The translations under genes were made by a program, and so were the position numbers. This document shows positions 1-10,657 of a stretch of DNA of 57,956 nucleotides, piece by piece (the first letter of the stretch is position 1; each line of letters starts with the position of its first letter). The notes under the pieces were generated by a model, which was not told the origin of the DNA, ran no database searches, and was given only the letters and a program-made list of their open reading frames with translations. The DNA comes from Burkholderiales bacterium (lineage in GTDB: Bacteria > Pseudomonadota > Gammaproteobacteria > Burkholderiales > Burkholderiaceae_C): the NCBI GenBank assembly GCA_028868305.1, contig JAGWUS010000019.1, positions 1 to 57,956 of the forward strand. The letters run 5' to 3'.

Positions 1-99
1 CAGGTAGACCATAGGTTCGGTGCTTTCCTCCAGCAGCTTGCCTTGCAGGTCGGTCACCTTGTAGCGCAGGGTGACGGCGGTATTTTTTTCGATTTTCAT
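1..99 (-). CDS. FKBP-type peptidyl-prolyl isomerase, SlyD-like (N-terminus only)
   Basis: Only the first 33 codons are in the window; the gene runs off the left edge. The translation begins MKIEKNTAVTLRYKVTDLQG and continues with a K-L-L-E-E-S stretch, the opening beta strands of short SlyD-type FKBP isomerases, which speed proline isomerisation during folding and can bind metal. The ATG is followed downstream only by this frame, and the next gene (glutaredoxin) diverges from it. The family call rests on the N-terminus alone, so the presence of a metal-binding tail cannot be judged. Confidence 0.75.
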   Translation of the reverse strand, partial: MKIEKNTAVTLRYKVTDLQGKLLEESTEPMVYL

Positions 100-208
100 G
101 GTGGAATCCTGAGTAGACCGCTGATTATCCGGAAAAACCTCCGCCATGGCCGGCAGGTCGGGAGAGTGGAATAATCCGGGTATCTATTTATCGATGGGAA
201 CTTCTCAC

Positions 209-529
209 ATGAGCGACGCACAACAACGTATTGACGAACTGGTCAAGGGCAACGAAATTCTTCTGTTCATGAAAGGCAATGCCAGTTTTCCGCAGTGCGG
301 CTTTTCCGGCCGTGCCATCCAGATCCTCAAAGCCTGCGGCGTGGACCCCAAGACGGTCAAGACCGTGAACGTGCTGGAAGACGATGGCATTCGCCAGGGC
401 ATCAAGGAATACAGCAACTGGCCCACGATTCCGCAGCTCTACATCAAGGGTGAGTTTATTGGCGGATCCGACATCATGATGGAGATGTACGAGTCCGGCG
501 AGTTGGCCCAGGCTCTGGGCAAGAGCTGA
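209..529 (+). CDS. grxD: monothiol glutaredoxin, Grx4/GrxD type
   Basis: Encodes a 106-residue monothiol glutaredoxin, a cytoplasmic carrier and insertion factor for [2Fe-2S] clusters. The signature C-G-F-S lies at residues 30-33, followed further on by the W-P-T-I-P-Q-L-Y glutathione-binding strand and the G-G-S-D motif, all in the expected order. The frame is open further upstream (to 146), but the family begins M-S-D-A-Q-Q-R-I at 209, which gives the normal length of about 106 residues; an alternative ATG at 194 adds only five residues. It is divergent from the SlyD-like gene and precedes the GGDEF-EAL gene after an 83-bp gap. Confidence 0.93.
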   Translation: MSDAQQRIDELVKGNEILLFMKGNASFPQCGFSGRAIQILKACGVDPKTVKTVNVLEDDGIRQGIKEYSNWPTIPQLYIKGEFIGGSDIMMEMYESGELAQALGKS

Positions 530-612
530 TCTGCGCCCACGCTGACCCGCAAGGGTAGAGCCAACCAGCGCAGACTGGAGGCTCGAACAGCCGGCAACTT
601 CTGGGAGCGCCC

Positions 613-2499
613 GTGGCAGACCTCACGTCCTTTGACTCTGCAGAACGCAAACTGCGCAAGTTGCGTCTGGTGCAGTACGGGACGACGGTTTTCATCGCCT
701 TCCTCATGACCGCTGTCAACCACTGGTATCAAAACCGTTTTGATGTGGCCTGGACATTGGCGGCGGGTGCCCTGATGATGCCCGTGGGTCTGTGGCTCAG
801 CACCTACCGGTCCAGTTATGCGGCCAGTGTTTTGATGCTGGTGGCTGTCGTTGGCACCCTGTCTGTCATCATGTGGCGAAGCGATGGCCTGCATGACTCC
901 GCACTGCTGAGCTTTCCGGTCATTCTGGTTGGCGCAGCACAGCTGTTCAAGCCGCGACACTTTCTGGCCGTCATGCTGCTCATTTTGCTCATTGTGTTGT
1001 TCATCGGTGCCGGCACAGTGCTGGGCTGGCGGTCCATGCTGGTTCCCAGCACAGAGTTGGATCGCCTTATCGACTCCCTCGCCATACTGACCGCCGGGGG
1101 CTACATCACATGGCTGCTGACGCATGACTTGCAACGGGCCCAGGGCCGGTTGCGACAGCAGATACGGACCCTGCGTGCCTCGGAAAAAGACCTGAAGTTT
1201 CTGGCACAGCACGACTCCCTCACACGCCTTCCCAACAGGGTGCTGGGCAGTGAGTTGATTGAACTGGCCATGGCCAGCAACCAGCGCCGCAAAGTACAGG
1301 TAGCGGTGCTGTTTGTCGACCTGGACAATTTCAAGGACATCAACGACTCGCTGGGACATGCCGCAGGCGACTCCTTCCTCAAGGAGGTTGCCATGCGGCT
1401 TCTCACCGCCGTGCGCGTCTCGGACGTTGTGTGCCGGCAGGGGGGAGACGAATTCCTCATCGGCCTCACTGACATGGACAGCAGCGAGGATATTTCGCAG
1501 GTAGCCAACAATGTGCTGCAGCAGATGCAGATGCCTTTTTCCCTGCGTGACACAGAGATACGTGCCTCGTGCTCCATCGGCATCGCGGTGTACCCCAAGG
1601 ATGGGGCTACGTTTGAAGAGTTGCTGCGCCACGCTGATCTGGCCATGTACCAGGCCAAGGAATCCGGACGCAATGCTTACCGTTTCTATGACGAAGACGT
1701 CAACGTCAGCATTCAGGAGAACCTGCACCTGATATCAAGCCTGCGCGCTGCCATCAAGCAGAATGAATTTGTGCTGCATTACCAGCCGGTGATCAAGCTC
1801 TCTACCGGCGCCCTGGTGGGGGCCGAAGCCCTGGTGCGTTGGCAAAACCCTAAGCTCGGCCTGGTGGCCCCCGGCCTGTTTATCCCGACCGCCGAAAAGT
1901 CCGGGTTGATTGTGGACCTTGGGCAATGGGTCATCGAAGAAGCATGCCGGCAGATGCAGACCTGGCGTAACGCCGGTGCACCGCCGCTGACCATGGCGGT
2001 CAATCTGTCGCCTGTGCAGTTTCGCCGGGGTGGTGTGGAGGCCGTGATAGAGCGTGCGCTCAAAATATCGGGCCTGGACCCTGCGTGTCTGGAGGTGGAA
2101 GTCACAGAATCCATCCTGCTGCAGGACACCGAGCAATTCATTCAGGCTCTGCAACGCCTGAAGGCCATGGGCATCCGCATTTCGATTGACGACTTTGGTA
2201 CCGGATATTCCAACCTATCCTACCTGCAGCGCTTTGCGGTGGACAAGCTAAAGATTGACCAGTCTTTCGTCAAACGTTTGGCCAACGGCCCGCAGGACAC
2301 CGCCATCGTCAACGCCATCATCCATATGGCCAAGAGCTTGCAACTCACCACCACCGCAGAAGGGGTGGAAGACGAGACCACCCGTGCGCGGCTGAGCGCC
2401 ATGGACTGCGATCTGGCACAGGGCTACCTGTTTGCCCGCCCGCTTACTGCAGAACAGTTTGCCGCCTACATGCAAGCGCACGCAGGCACGCCCCAATAA
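613..2499 (+). CDS. membrane GGDEF-EAL protein (cyclic-di-GMP turnover)
   Basis: 628 residues, GTG start. The first 170 or so residues contain about five hydrophobic segments without a recognised sensor motif, so this is an integral membrane signalling protein. A GGDEF domain follows with the intact motif G-G-D-E-F at residues 277-281 and an RxxD-like region upstream. The EAL domain follows, with E-A-L at 405-407 and an intact D-D-F-G-T-G-Y-S metal/loop-6 region. Both catalytic signatures look complete, so it could make and break cyclic-di-GMP; which activity dominates cannot be read from sequence. It ends one base before the stop codon of the convergent transglycosylase gene. Confidence 0.92.
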   Translation: MADLTSFDSAERKLRKLRLVQYGTTVFIAFLMTAVNHWYQNRFDVAWTLAAGALMMPVGLWLSTYRSSYAASVLMLVAVVGTLSVIMWRSDGLHDSALLSFPVILVGAAQLFKPRHFLAVMLLILLIVLFIGAGTVLGWRSMLVPSTELDRLIDSLAILTAGGYITWLLTHDLQRAQGRLRQQIRTLRASEKDLKFLAQHDSLTRLPNRVLGSELIELAMASNQRRKVQVAVLFVDLDNFKDINDSLGHAAGDSFLKEVAMRLLTAVRVSDVVCRQGGDEFLIGLTDMDSSEDISQVANNVLQQMQMPFSLRDTEIRASCSIGIAVYPKDGATFEELLRHADLAMYQAKESGRNAYRFYDEDVNVSIQENLHLISSLRAAIKQNEFVLHYQPVIKLSTGALVGAEALVRWQNPKLGLVAPGLFIPTAEKSGLIVDLGQWVIEEACRQMQTWRNAGAPPLTMAVNLSPVQFRRGGVEAVIERALKISGLDPACLEVEVTESILLQDTEQFIQALQRLKAMGIRISIDDFGTGYSNLSYLQRFAVDKLKIDQSFVKRLANGPQDTAIVNAIIHMAKSLQLTTTAEGVEDETTRARLSAMDCDLAQGYLFARPLTAEQFAAYMQAHAGTPQ

Positions 2500-2500
2500 A

Positions 2501-3142
2501 CTAAGCTGCGTATTCCCAGGCGCGCTTGGCGCCGAACACGGCGTTCGGATAGGGGGAGCGGCCGCGCGAGCCGTTGTAACGCCCCAAGGCCATGAACAGA
2601 TCGCCTTTTTCGCGTTCAATGTAGTGGCGCAGAATCACGCAGCCAAAGCGCAGGTTAGTCTGCATGTGAAACAGCTTTCCGGCATCCCCATCACCCAATA
2701 CACGGGTCCAGAATGGCATGACCTGCATGTAGCCACGCGCACCGGCAATGCTCACTGCGAACTTGCGGAAACCGCTTTCCACCTGAATCAGACCCAGCAC
2801 CAGCGCCACATCCAGTCCGGCACGCTTGCTCTCGTACCAGACGGTCTGCAGAAACTCCTTGCGGGTTTCCCAGTCGGGTTTCTTCTTCTTGAGCCTTTCG
2901 CCCATGGCCCCTATCCAGCGGAGGTATTTGAGGCGCGACTCCGTATCCGGAAATTCCGGCACAAGCGGCGCAGCGTTTTGGATAGCCGAACTGAGCGCGG
3001 TACGCACCGAGTCGACCAGCGGCTCTTCCTGCTGCGCACCGGCTATCGCACTCTCCTGAAACGACAGCGTTCCAAGCAATGCCAAAGGGGACAAGACGGC
3101 CACTCGCCGTGTCACCTCCTGAAACATTGGCCCGTGCGTCAT
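2501..3142 (-). CDS. lytic transglycosylase (SLT domain), exported
   Basis: 213 residues. A signal-peptide-like N-terminus ([13 protein letters not shown]) precedes a goose-lysozyme/SLT fold: G-L-I-Q-V-E-S-G-F with the catalytic glutamate, [10 protein letters not shown], and A-L-G-R-Y-N-G near the end. Such enzymes cleave the glycan backbone of peptidoglycan in the periplasm with formation of 1,6-anhydromuramic acid. The chosen ATG overlaps the proS stop as ATGA, which suggests translational coupling; an ATG five codons further in (3127) would also leave a complete signal peptide. It is the second gene of a proS operon. Confidence 0.88.
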   Translation of the reverse strand: MTHGPMFQEVTRRVAVLSPLALLGTLSFQESAIAGAQQEEPLVDSVRTALSSAIQNAAPLVPEFPDTESRLKYLRWIGAMGERLKKKKPDWETRKEFLQTVWYESKRAGLDVALVLGLIQVESGFRKFAVSIAGARGYMQVMPFWTRVLGDGDAGKLFHMQTNLRFGCVILRHYIEREKGDLFMALGRYNGSRGRSPYPNAVFGAKRAWEYAA

Positions 3143-4881
3143 GCCTTCAGGCGGGAGACCAACAGACCCAAAATGTCTGCAACGGGTACGCTGGTCGCCT
3201 TCTCATCACGGCGGTGCTGGTACTCCACATTGCCTTCCTTAAGACCACGGTCGCCAATGTTCACGCGGTGTGGCACACCAATCAGTTCCCAGTCGGCAAA
3301 CATGGCACCGGGGCGCTCGTTGCGGTCGTCCAGAATCACGTCCACACCGGCAGCCAACAGGTCGGCATAGAGCTTCTCGGCAGCAGCCTTCACCTCAGGG
3401 AACCGGTCCGGGCTGATGGGGCACAGGGCCACCGTAAACGGCGCAATCGCGTCGGGCCAGATGATGCCCTTGTCATCATGGTTCTGCTCAATCGCGGCAG
3501 CTGGAAGGCGTGTGATGCCAATGCCATAACACCCCATTTCCATGAACTGCGGCTTGCCGTTCACATCCAGAAAGGTCGCGTTCATGGCCTTGCTGTATTT
3601 GGTCCCCAGATAGAACACATGGCCTACTTCAATCCCGCGCTCGATATGCAAGGTGCCCTTGCCGTCGGGGGATGCGTCGCCCGCCACCACATTGCGCAGG
3701 TCGGCCACCCTATCGGGCTCGGGCAGGTCGCGGCCCCAGTTGACGCCAGTGATGTGGAAGTCTTCTTCGTTGGCACCACAGATCCAATCGGCCATGACCG
3801 CCACCTCGCGGTCGGCCACAACCTTCAGCGGCTTCTTCAAGGCGATAGGGCCCAGGTACCCGGGCTTGCAGCCGAAGTGCTCTTCAATCTCAGGCACGGT
3901 GGCAAAACGGAAGTCCGCCAGGCCCGCGAGCTTGCCCACCTTGACTTCGTTCATGTCGTGGTCCCCACGCAGCAGCAGCAGCCAGACCTGGGTCTTGGTG
4001 ACATTGCCTTTGTCATCCTTGGTGTCGGTGGCCAGCACCAGCGATTTGACGGTGGTGGACAGCGGCACGTTGAGCAGCGCAGCTACGTCTTCGCAGGTGC
4101 TCTTGCCCGGCGTTGCTACTTTTTTCATAGCTGCTTGTGCAGGCGCTCTGGGGGCTGCAGGGGCTAAAGCTTCCGCTTTTTCCATGTTGGCCGCGTATTC
4201 ACTGCCCGGGCAGTAGACGATGGCGTCTTCTCCCGTGGCGGCAATCACCTGGAACTCTTCGGACAGATCGCCACCAATGGCGCCACTGTCAGCCGCCACC
4301 GCACGGTAGGTCAGACCAAAGCGGTCAAAAATCCTGCGGTAAGCACCCGCCATCACCTGGTAGCTGGCCTTGGCCGCATCCTGGTCGCGGTCAAAGCTGT
4401 ACGCATCCTTCATGGTGAACTCGCGGCCACGCATCAGGCCAAAACGGGGGCGACGCTCATCGCGGAATTTGGTCTGGATCTGGTAGAAATTTTTGGGCAA
4501 CTGCTTGTAGCTCTTGATTTCCTGGCGGGCGATATCCGTCACCACTTCTTCGCTGGTGGGCTGGATCACGAAGTCACGCTCGTGGCGGTCCTTGATGCGC
4601 AGCAGCTCGGGACCCATCTTCTCAAAGCGCCCAGTCTCCTGCCACAGCTCGGCCGGCTGCACTACCGGCATGGTCATCTCGATGGCGCCGGCACGGTTCA
4701 TTTCCTCGCGCACGATGGCCTCGACCTTGCGGATCACGCGCAGTCCCATGGGCATGTAGGTGTAGATGCCAGCGCCCAGTTTTTTGATCATGCCCGCGCG
4801 TGTCATCAGCTTGTGGCTGACCACTTCCGCATCGGCAGGCGCTTCTTTGAGGGTGGAAATGAGAAATTGGGAGGCTTTCAT
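3139..4881 (-). CDS. proS: prolyl-tRNA synthetase, bacterial type with editing domain
   Basis: 580-residue class II aminoacyl-tRNA synthetase that charges tRNA-Pro in the cytoplasm. Class II motif 1 lies near the N-terminus (M-G-L-R-V-I-R-K), motif 2 at [10 protein letters not shown], and motif 3 as G-I-G-I-T-R late in the protein. The inserted editing (INS) domain between motifs 2 and 3 is present, including the G-D-H-D-M-N-E-V-K and N-V-V-A-G-D segments. Length matches the family. The linker before the editing domain ([11 protein letters not shown]) is encoded by a copy of the dispersed repeat described under the findings, yet the frame stays open. Confidence 0.97.
   Translation of the reverse strand: MKASQFLISTLKEAPADAEVVSHKLMTRAGMIKKLGAGIYTYMPMGLRVIRKVEAIVREEMNRAGAIEMTMPVVQPAELWQETGRFEKMGPELLRIKDRHERDFVIQPTSEEVVTDIARQEIKSYKQLPKNFYQIQTKFRDERRPRFGLMRGREFTMKDAYSFDRDQDAAKASYQVMAGAYRRIFDRFGLTYRAVAADSGAIGGDLSEEFQVIAATGEDAIVYCPGSEYAANMEKAEALAPAAPRAPAQAAMKKVATPGKSTCEDVAALLNVPLSTTVKSLVLATDTKDDKGNVTKTQVWLLLLRGDHDMNEVKVGKLAGLADFRFATVPEIEEHFGCKPGYLGPIALKKPLKVVADREVAVMADWICGANEEDFHITGVNWGRDLPEPDRVADLRNVVAGDASPDGKGTLHIERGIEVGHVFYLGTKYSKAMNATFLDVNGKPQFMEMGCYGIGITRLPAAAIEQNHDDKGIIWPDAIAPFTVALCPISPDRFPEVKAAAEKLYADLLAAGVDVILDDRNERPGAMFADWELIGVPHRVNIGDRGLKEGNVEYQHRRDEKATSVPVADILGLLVSRLKA
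4113..4142 (-). repeat. dispersed repeat copy a, inside proS
   Basis: Read along proS the DNA is CTGCACAAGCAGCTA, nine bases, TAGCAA. The 15-base left part and six-base right part are identical to copy b at 7284-7313, and the nine-base spacing is the same in all five copies. Here the repeat is translated as part of the linker A-Q-A-A-M-K-K-V-A. Seen directly; the idea that it is an inserted element is inference. Confidence 0.7.
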
Positions 4882-4972
4882 GGCGTGACTTGTGACCTAC
4901 GAGGGTCTTCGCCCCTTGATCCACAGCAATCGCTGTGCATAATGAACGAAGTTTAAAAATTGGGGTTTGATT

Positions 4973-5614
4973 ATGCTTGACCGGGACGGCTTTAGGCCCA
5001 ACGTCGGCATCGTCCTGCTCAACCAGAGAAATCAGGTATTTTGGGGCAAGCGCATACGTACCCACTCGTGGCAGTTTCCGCAGGGTGGCATTGACCGGGG
5101 TGAAACCCCCGAGCAGGCCATGTACCGTGAACTGCACGAAGAAGTGGGCCTCCAGCCGGAGCATGTAAGCATTGTTGCCCGTACCCGAGACTGGTTGCGC
5201 TACGAGGTGCCGGATCGGTACATCCGCCGCGATGCGCGCGGACATTACAAAGGCCAAAAACAGATCTGGTTCCTGCTCCAGTTGATGGGGTACGACTGGG
5301 ATTTGAACCTGCGTGCTACCGACCACCCCGAGTTCGATGCCTGGCGCTGGAACGATTACTGGGTCCCGCTGGACGCGGTGGTGGAATTCAAGCGTGGCGT
5401 GTATGAGATGGCGCTCACCGAACTGGCGCGCTACCTGCCGCGCAATGATTCCCGTAACCGCTATTTGCGCAGCAATTCGCGGGGCCGTGACCACGATGCA
5501 GTTGCCTTCGATCACCCGCCGGGGGCTTCGATGGAACTGCCTCCGGGCGCAACTTTTGAGCCGGACCCTGGCACCAACCAGCCGCTACTCCATGACGTCA
5601 AAGCGGCTGGTTAG
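4973..5614 (+). CDS. rppH: RNA pyrophosphohydrolase (Nudix)
   Basis: 213 residues. Removes pyrophosphate from 5'-triphosphorylated mRNA and so triggers RNase E-dependent decay. The Nudix box is complete: G38, E44, R52, E53, E56, E57 and G59 stand at the canonical G-x5-E-x7-R-E-x2-E-E-x-G spacing, and the N-terminus [13 protein letters not shown] is typical of RppH. An in-frame TTG lies two codons upstream, but the ATG gives the family start. The C-terminal 50 or so residues beyond the Nudix fold are Pro/Gly-rich and variable. It is divergent from proS and overlaps the next gene by 23 bases. Confidence 0.95.
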   Translation: MLDRDGFRPNVGIVLLNQRNQVFWGKRIRTHSWQFPQGGIDRGETPEQAMYRELHEEVGLQPEHVSIVARTRDWLRYEVPDRYIRRDARGHYKGQKQIWFLLQLMGYDWDLNLRATDHPEFDAWRWNDYWVPLDAVVEFKRGVYEMALTELARYLPRNDSRNRYLRSNSRGRDHDAVAFDHPPGASMELPPGATFEPDPGTNQPLLHDVKAAG

Positions 5615-6104
5615 TCTGATTGCGTACCTATGCCTGGCTGGAGGCAATGGTGCCTGGGCGCAGCAAGCCGGAAACGGGATAGACAACCCCGATTGGCAAG
5701 AGGAGCAGGCTTCACCGCCCCCGGACTTCTCGAAAGACCGGGTGGTTCCCATCGAAATGCCAGGGCATGTTTCGCTCAAGGTTGGCGTGGACTCCAACAC
5801 CATTGTGGTAGGCCATGACGGTGTGGTGCGCTACGTCATCGTGATGGTCAACGCCAGCGGTTCAGTCAACGCGGTATACGAGGGCATCCGTTGCGCCAGC
5901 AGCGAGGTCAAAACCTATGCACGCTGGAGTGCCTCCGGCAGTTGGAATATGGTCAATGATCCGCAGTGGAAGAATTTCAGCGACAACATGCCCTCCAGAC
6001 ACGCACAGGCTTTTGCAAAGCAAGGCGCTTGCGAAAACCGGATGACCGCAAGCAAAACAGACATCCTCAGGGCCCTGAAATCACCGATGAAGATTAGCTT
6101 CTGA
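5592..6104 (+). CDS. CNP1-like exported protein
   Basis: 170 residues. The N-terminus ([20 protein letters not shown]) is a clear signal peptide with an A-W-A-Q cleavage site. The mature part, with W-Q-E-E, F-S-K-D-R and a [12 protein letters not shown] stretch, matches the CNP1-like family (cryptic neisserial protein 1) as I recall it; function is unknown. Two cysteines (in I-R-C-A and G-A-C-E) could form a periplasmic disulphide. The ATG lies inside the rppH 3' end, so the two are probably cotranscribed. Confidence 0.75.
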   Translation: MTSKRLVSLIAYLCLAGGNGAWAQQAGNGIDNPDWQEEQASPPPDFSKDRVVPIEMPGHVSLKVGVDSNTIVVGHDGVVRYVIVMVNASGSVNAVYEGIRCASSEVKTYARWSASGSWNMVNDPQWKNFSDNMPSRHAQAFAKQGACENRMTASKTDILRALKSPMKISF

Positions 6105-6122
6105 CTCCCGATACAGCAGCCG

Positions 6123-7259
6123 CTAACGGGCCAGCACCAAGTTGTCCCGGTGCAGCATTTCGGGCTCAGCGGCATAGCCCAGCAACTTCTCGAATTCGCT
6201 GGAGGGCTTGCGGCACAGTAGCCGCGCCTCGGCACTGGCGTAGTTGGCCAGGCCGCGGGCAATTTCTGCACCGGTCTCGTCACGCACCGCAATCACATCG
6301 CCGCGGGAAAAATCGCCCTCGACCAGTAGCATGCCGATGGGCAACAGGCTCTTGCCTTCATCGCGCACCTTGACCGCCGCTCCGGCATCGACCACCACCG
6401 CACCACGCATTTGCAGATGGTCCGCCATCCACTGTTTGCGCGCCTGGTTCTTTTGGGTCTGGGCCACCAGCAATGTGCCAATGGCATCTCCTTGGGTCAA
6501 ACGAATCAGGGCATTGGGCTCTCGACCCCAGGCAATCACCGTGGAGGCGCCTGAGCCGGCTGCGCGTTTGGCTGCCAGAATTTTGGTAATCATGCCGCCA
6601 CGACCAATGCTGGAGCCTGCACCGCCAGCCATGAGCTCCAGCGCCGGGTCACCTGCCTTGGCCTGATAGACAAACTCCGCCGCAGGGTCTTTGCGGGGGT
6701 CGGCAGTGAACAAGCCTTGTTGGTCGGTCAGGATGACCAGCGCATCGGCTTCCACCAGATTGGCAACCAGCGCACCCAGGGTGTCGTTGTCGCCAAATTT
6801 GATTTCGTCGTTGACCACGGTATCGTTTTCGTTGATCACCGGCACCACGCCCAACTTCAGCAGCGTGAGCAGGGTGGAGCGCGCGTTGAGGTACCGCTCC
6901 CGATCCGCCAGATCGGCGTGGGTCAACAGCACTTGGGCACTGCCCAGATCGTTCTCCCGCAGCTTGGTCTCGTACATCTGGGCCAGTCCCATCTGCCCCA
7001 CGGCTGCTGCTGCCTGCAATTCCTGAATGGCGGTCGGTCGGGTCGACCAACCCAGGCGCTTCATACCCTCGGCTATCGCGCCGCTGGACACCATGATGAC
7101 CTCACGGCCGTCGCGCACGAGATGGGCCAACTGCCGGCACCATTCTCCAATGGCCTGTTCGTCCAGTCCACGACCGTCGTTGGTCACCAGACTGGAGCCG
7201 ACCTTGACCACAATGCGCCTGGCATCGCGCAACACAGTTGAAACAGATTTATTCGTCAT
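6123..7259 (-). CDS. proB: glutamate 5-kinase
   Basis: 378 residues from the ATG at 7259; the open frame extends ten codons further up, but M-T-N-K-S followed by [11 protein letters not shown] is the family start. Phosphorylates glutamate to gamma-glutamyl phosphate, the first step of proline synthesis. The amino-acid-kinase fold shows V-K-V-G-S-S (phosphate), V-S-S-G-A-I, I-N-E-N-D-T-V, and the glycine-rich [14 protein letters not shown]-terminal PUA domain of about 100 residues is present (D-A-G-A-A-V-K to the end). It follows obgE on the same strand, separated by copy b of the dispersed repeat. Confidence 0.96.
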   Translation of the reverse strand: MTNKSVSTVLRDARRIVVKVGSSLVTNDGRGLDEQAIGEWCRQLAHLVRDGREVIMVSSGAIAEGMKRLGWSTRPTAIQELQAAAAVGQMGLAQMYETKLRENDLGSAQVLLTHADLADRERYLNARSTLLTLLKLGVVPVINENDTVVNDEIKFGDNDTLGALVANLVEADALVILTDQQGLFTADPRKDPAAEFVYQAKAGDPALELMAGGAGSSIGRGGMITKILAAKRAAGSGASTVIAWGREPNALIRLTQGDAIGTLLVAQTQKNQARKQWMADHLQMRGAVVVDAGAAVKVRDEGKSLLPIGMLLVEGDFSRGDVIAVRDETGAEIARGLANYASAEARLLCRKPSSEFEKLLGYAAEPEMLHRDNLVLAR

Positions 7260-7283
7260 TTTGGCCTGTAGCCCGCGCGGAAA

Positions 7284-7313
7284 CTGCACAAGCAGCTACT
7301 GTATTTATAGCAA
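7284..7313 (+). repeat. dispersed repeat copy b, between proB and obgE
   Basis: CTGCACAAGCAGCTA, nine bases, TAGCAA; the 15-base and six-base parts are identical to copy a. The GCTA/TAGC ends are inverted, so a short hairpin is possible. It abuts the obgE stop codon (7314-7316) directly and fills most of the obgE-proB gap. Confidence 0.7.
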
Positions 7314-8408
<1,095 letters not shown>

Positions 8409-8411
8409 TTA

Positions 8412-8448
8412 TAAATTAAAAAACCCTGCGCGTTTTGGCGCAGGGTTT
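8412..8448 (-). terminator. intrinsic terminator downstream of rpmA
   Basis: Perfect inverted repeat AAACCCTGCGC (8421-8431) and GCGCAGGGTTT (8438-8448) with a six-base loop. On the minus strand it is followed by a T-rich tract (reverse complement of the A/T run at 8409-8423). It lies between the rpmA stop and the obgE start, so it should end most rplU-rpmA transcripts. Confidence 0.8.
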
Positions 8449-8468
8449 CGCGGTGAGCTTACTGCAGG

Positions 8469-8729
8469 TTAAGCTGCAGAAGTCACGCTCACTGTGTGCT
8501 TGTTCAAAGCACCCTTGACTGCGAACGACACGTGGCCGTCTACCAGTGCAAACAGGGTGTGGTCCACGCCCATTCCAACCCCATTGCCGGCATGGAACTT
8601 GGTTCCACGTTGCCGGACAATGATGGAACCAGCGCTGATCAGTTCACCGCCGAAAGCCTTCACACCGAGCATCTTGGGCTTGGAATCGCGCCCGTTTCGC
8701 GTAGAGCCGCCGCCTTTTTTCTGTGCCAT
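8469..8729 (-). CDS. rpmA: 50S ribosomal protein L27
   Basis: 86 residues, full length. Begins [16 protein letters not shown], the conserved L27 N-terminus that reaches the peptidyl-transferase centre, and contains [15 protein letters not shown] and V-G-M-G-x-D-H-T-L-F-A. It starts 11 bases downstream of the rplU stop in the usual rplU-rpmA pair. Confidence 0.98.
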   Translation of the reverse strand: MAQKKGGGSTRNGRDSKPKMLGVKAFGGELISAGSIIVRQRGTKFHAGNGVGMGVDHTLFALVDGHVSFAVKGALNKHTVSVTSAA

Positions 8730-8740
8730 GACCTATGTCC

Positions 8741-9052
8741 TTAAGCAGTAATAGCGCCAATTTGCAGTTCGGTGAACTGCTGACGGTGCCCTTGACGTTT
8801 CTGGTAGTGCTTACGACGACGCATTTTGAAAATGCGCACTTTGTCGTGCTTGCCGTGAGAAATTACTGTGACCGTAACGGTCGCGCCGGACACCAAGGGT
8901 GTGCCCACTTTCAGATCAGCGCCGTTACCGACCGCCAGAACTTCATTGAACACAATCTCTTGGCCTACGTCCGCAGCAATCTGTTCTACTTTAATTTTTT
9001 CGCCGGCTGCAACGCGATATTGCTTGCCGCCGGTTTTTATGACCGCGTACAT
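8741..9052 (-). CDS. rplU: 50S ribosomal protein L21
   Basis: 103 residues from the ATG at 9052 ([14 protein letters not shown]), the normal L21 start and length; the open frame continues 31 codons upstream without homology. The basic C-terminal end [15 protein letters not shown] contacts 23S rRNA. First gene of the rplU-rpmA unit, with a good promoter 80 bases upstream. Confidence 0.98.
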   Translation of the reverse strand: MYAVIKTGGKQYRVAAGEKIKVEQIAADVGQEIVFNEVLAVGNGADLKVGTPLVSGATVTVTVISHGKHDKVRIFKMRRRKHYQKRQGHRQQFTELQIGAITA

Positions 9053-9129
9053 GTTGACCTCTTTAACTTGACCCCGCTGACTCGCATCAGCGGATGTGAC
9101 TCCCCGGACGGATTTCCGCAGAGCCCAAA

Positions 9130-9158
9130 AGTATAACATGCCCACCCATTTTTCGCAA
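9130..9158 (-). promoter_or_regulatory. sigma70-type promoter for rplU-rpmA
   Basis: On the minus strand TTGCGA (9153-9158) and TATACT (9130-9135) stand 17 bases apart, the optimal spacer. The predicted start leaves an untranslated leader of about 70 bases before the rplU ATG. Prediction from sequence only. Confidence 0.65.
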
Positions 9159-9198
9159 AATCATCCCCAACAGGGGATCGACGGCACCCCAAGCTTCC

Positions 9199-9204
9199 TA
9201 TAAT
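9199..9204 (+). promoter_or_regulatory. TATAAT -10 element upstream of ispB
   Basis: A perfect TATAAT lies 29 bases before the ispB TTG codon on the plus strand. No convincing -35 hexamer is seen at 16-18 bases upstream, so the promoter may be weak or use an activator. The divergent rplU promoter is about 40 bases away. Confidence 0.45.
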
Positions 9205-9232
9205 CAGCCCAACTTTCCACTGGTGCACCGTC

Positions 9233-10216
9233 TTGCAAGCCACATCCAACGCCTCGCCCACAGGGCTCTCCATCATCGAAGAGGACATGCGCCAGGTGGA
9301 TTTGGTGATTGCCAAGCGGCTGGATTCTGGCGTTCCGTTGGTCGGCAGTGTTTCCCAGTACATCATCGCTGCGGGCGGCAAGCGCCTACGCCCCGCCTTG
9401 CTGCTGCTGTGCTGCGGCGCGCTCAACTTCAAAGGTGCCCAGCGTTTCAACATGGCAGCGGTGGTTGAATTCATCCACACCGCCACCTTGCTGCACGACG
9501 ATGTCGTGGACGAATCCATGCTCCGCAGGGGTAATGCGACAGCCAACGCGAAATTCGGTAATCCGGCCAGCGTCTTGGTGGGCGATTTTCTGTATTCCCG
9601 CGCCTTCCAGATGATGGTGGACGCCGAAAGCATGCGCATCATGCAGGTACTGGCCGATGCCACCAACGTGATCGCCGAAGGCGAAGTGATGCAACTGATG
9701 AACATGCATAACGCCGGTCTGGACGAGGCCGGCTATCTGCAGGTCATCCGCTCCAAGACCGCCAAGCTGTTTGAAGCCAGTGCCCGTGTGGGTGCCATCC
9801 TGTCTGGAGCCAGCCCCACTCTAGAAGAGGCTTGCGCCGAGTATGGACAAGCCTTGGGTACCGCTTTTCAGGTCATCGACGACGTGCTGGACTACGCTGG
9901 CGATGCCGCTGTCATGGGCAAGAATCTGGGCGACGATCTGCGCGAAGGCAAAGCGACACTGCCCCTGATCTCTGCCATGCAACGCGGCACTGAACAAGAG
10001 CGCACCACCATCCGGCAGGCCATTGAAAACGGCGAAGTTAACAAGCTTGAAGAGGTTGTACGCATCGTCAAGGGCACGGGCGCCCTGGATGTTGCGCGCG
10101 TTGCAGCCCAGGGTGAAGCACAGCGCGCCATCGCCGCTGCACAGCGCCTGCCTGACGGTGCGCACAGGGCTTGTTTGATACAACTCGCCTCACAACTGCT
10201 GGACAGAGATCACTGA
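9233..10216 (+). CDS. ispB: octaprenyl (long-chain all-trans polyprenyl) diphosphate synthase
   Basis: 327 residues. Makes the polyprenyl tail of ubiquinone by adding isopentenyl units to farnesyl diphosphate. The first Asp-rich motif D-D-V-V-D is at 89-93 with downstream R-R-G, the second D-D-V-L-D at 216-220, and G-G-K-R-L-R-P near residue 50 binds diphosphate. The TTG start is chosen because no ATG or GTG in this frame precedes the conserved N-terminal helix; a GTG ten bases upstream is in another frame. Divergent from rplU, as is usual in Burkholderiales. Chain length (C40) is inferred from the family. Confidence 0.92.
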   Translation: MQATSNASPTGLSIIEEDMRQVDLVIAKRLDSGVPLVGSVSQYIIAAGGKRLRPALLLLCCGALNFKGAQRFNMAAVVEFIHTATLLHDDVVDESMLRRGNATANAKFGNPASVLVGDFLYSRAFQMMVDAESMRIMQVLADATNVIAEGEVMQLMNMHNAGLDEAGYLQVIRSKTAKLFEASARVGAILSGASPTLEEACAEYGQALGTAFQVIDDVLDYAGDAAVMGKNLGDDLREGKATLPLISAMQRGTEQERTTIRQAIENGEVNKLEEVVRIVKGTGALDVARVAAQGEAQRAIAAAQRLPDGAHRACLIQLASQLLDRDH

Positions 10217-10318
10217 TTGCCTGGAAACAGTAGTGTCCGGTTTAAATGATGGTCAAAAGCTTGCAAGCCAATAACGATGCGAGTTTCAAGGGATTCGAGA
10301 GTGTCCCCGATTTAAATT

Positions 10319-10497
10319 TCAATTTTCACATTTTCGATGCTCTGGAGGCTTGATCAGCATGCGGCAACGCATGAAAGCGGACAAGACACTGTTTGCGCCA
10401 ACCATAAAGCACGTGCCAATGTCACCAGCCAGTGACCGCAACGCCTCTGCCACCTGTGCCGAGGTCTGGATATCGGTCACCCGGCAGCACGCTATCT
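10319..10497 (-). pseudogene. decayed 3' fragment of an Nramp-family Mn2+/Fe2+ transporter
   Basis: The only recognisable coding trace in the 440-bp gap after ispB. On the minus strand, in the frame that ends at the stop 10319-10321, the translation includes V-T-D-I-Q-T-S-A-Q-V-A-E-A-L followed by R-S-L-A-G-D. As I recall the family, this is the conserved T-D-I-Q-x-S-A-Q-A-A-E-A-L-R-P-I-A-G segment of Nramp transporters. Upstream the frame has no start and quickly loses similarity; downstream the expected G-I-I-G-T-G-L-L-A is not recognisable. A T-A-G-T-G-T-C-C-G-G stretch at 10231 might be an insertion-sequence end, but no second end was found. Confidence 0.45.
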
Positions 10498-10657
10498 TGA
10501 CCCTGTCCTGACCTTGCCTTCCGCGTTCATCGAGTCATATTCGGAAAACTCGTCCAAATTGCATGGGTGCGAGAATAATGGCCCTAAGGATGGCCTAAGT
10601 GTTGCCGGTCAAACTAGCTGAAATAACAACCCGCGAAAGAAGAAAGAAAATAATCCC

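Noticed and set aside
439..1728. 429-codon open frame antisense to the GGDEF-EAL gene
   Set aside because: It is a shadow of a G+C-rich gene with strong GGDEF and EAL motifs on the other strand; the antisense translation is rich in Gln, His and Gly with no domain.
10231..10400. Insertion-sequence-like end (TAGTGTCCGG) after ispB
   Set aside because: No matching second end, target duplication or transposase was found; only the Nramp-like fragment is supported.
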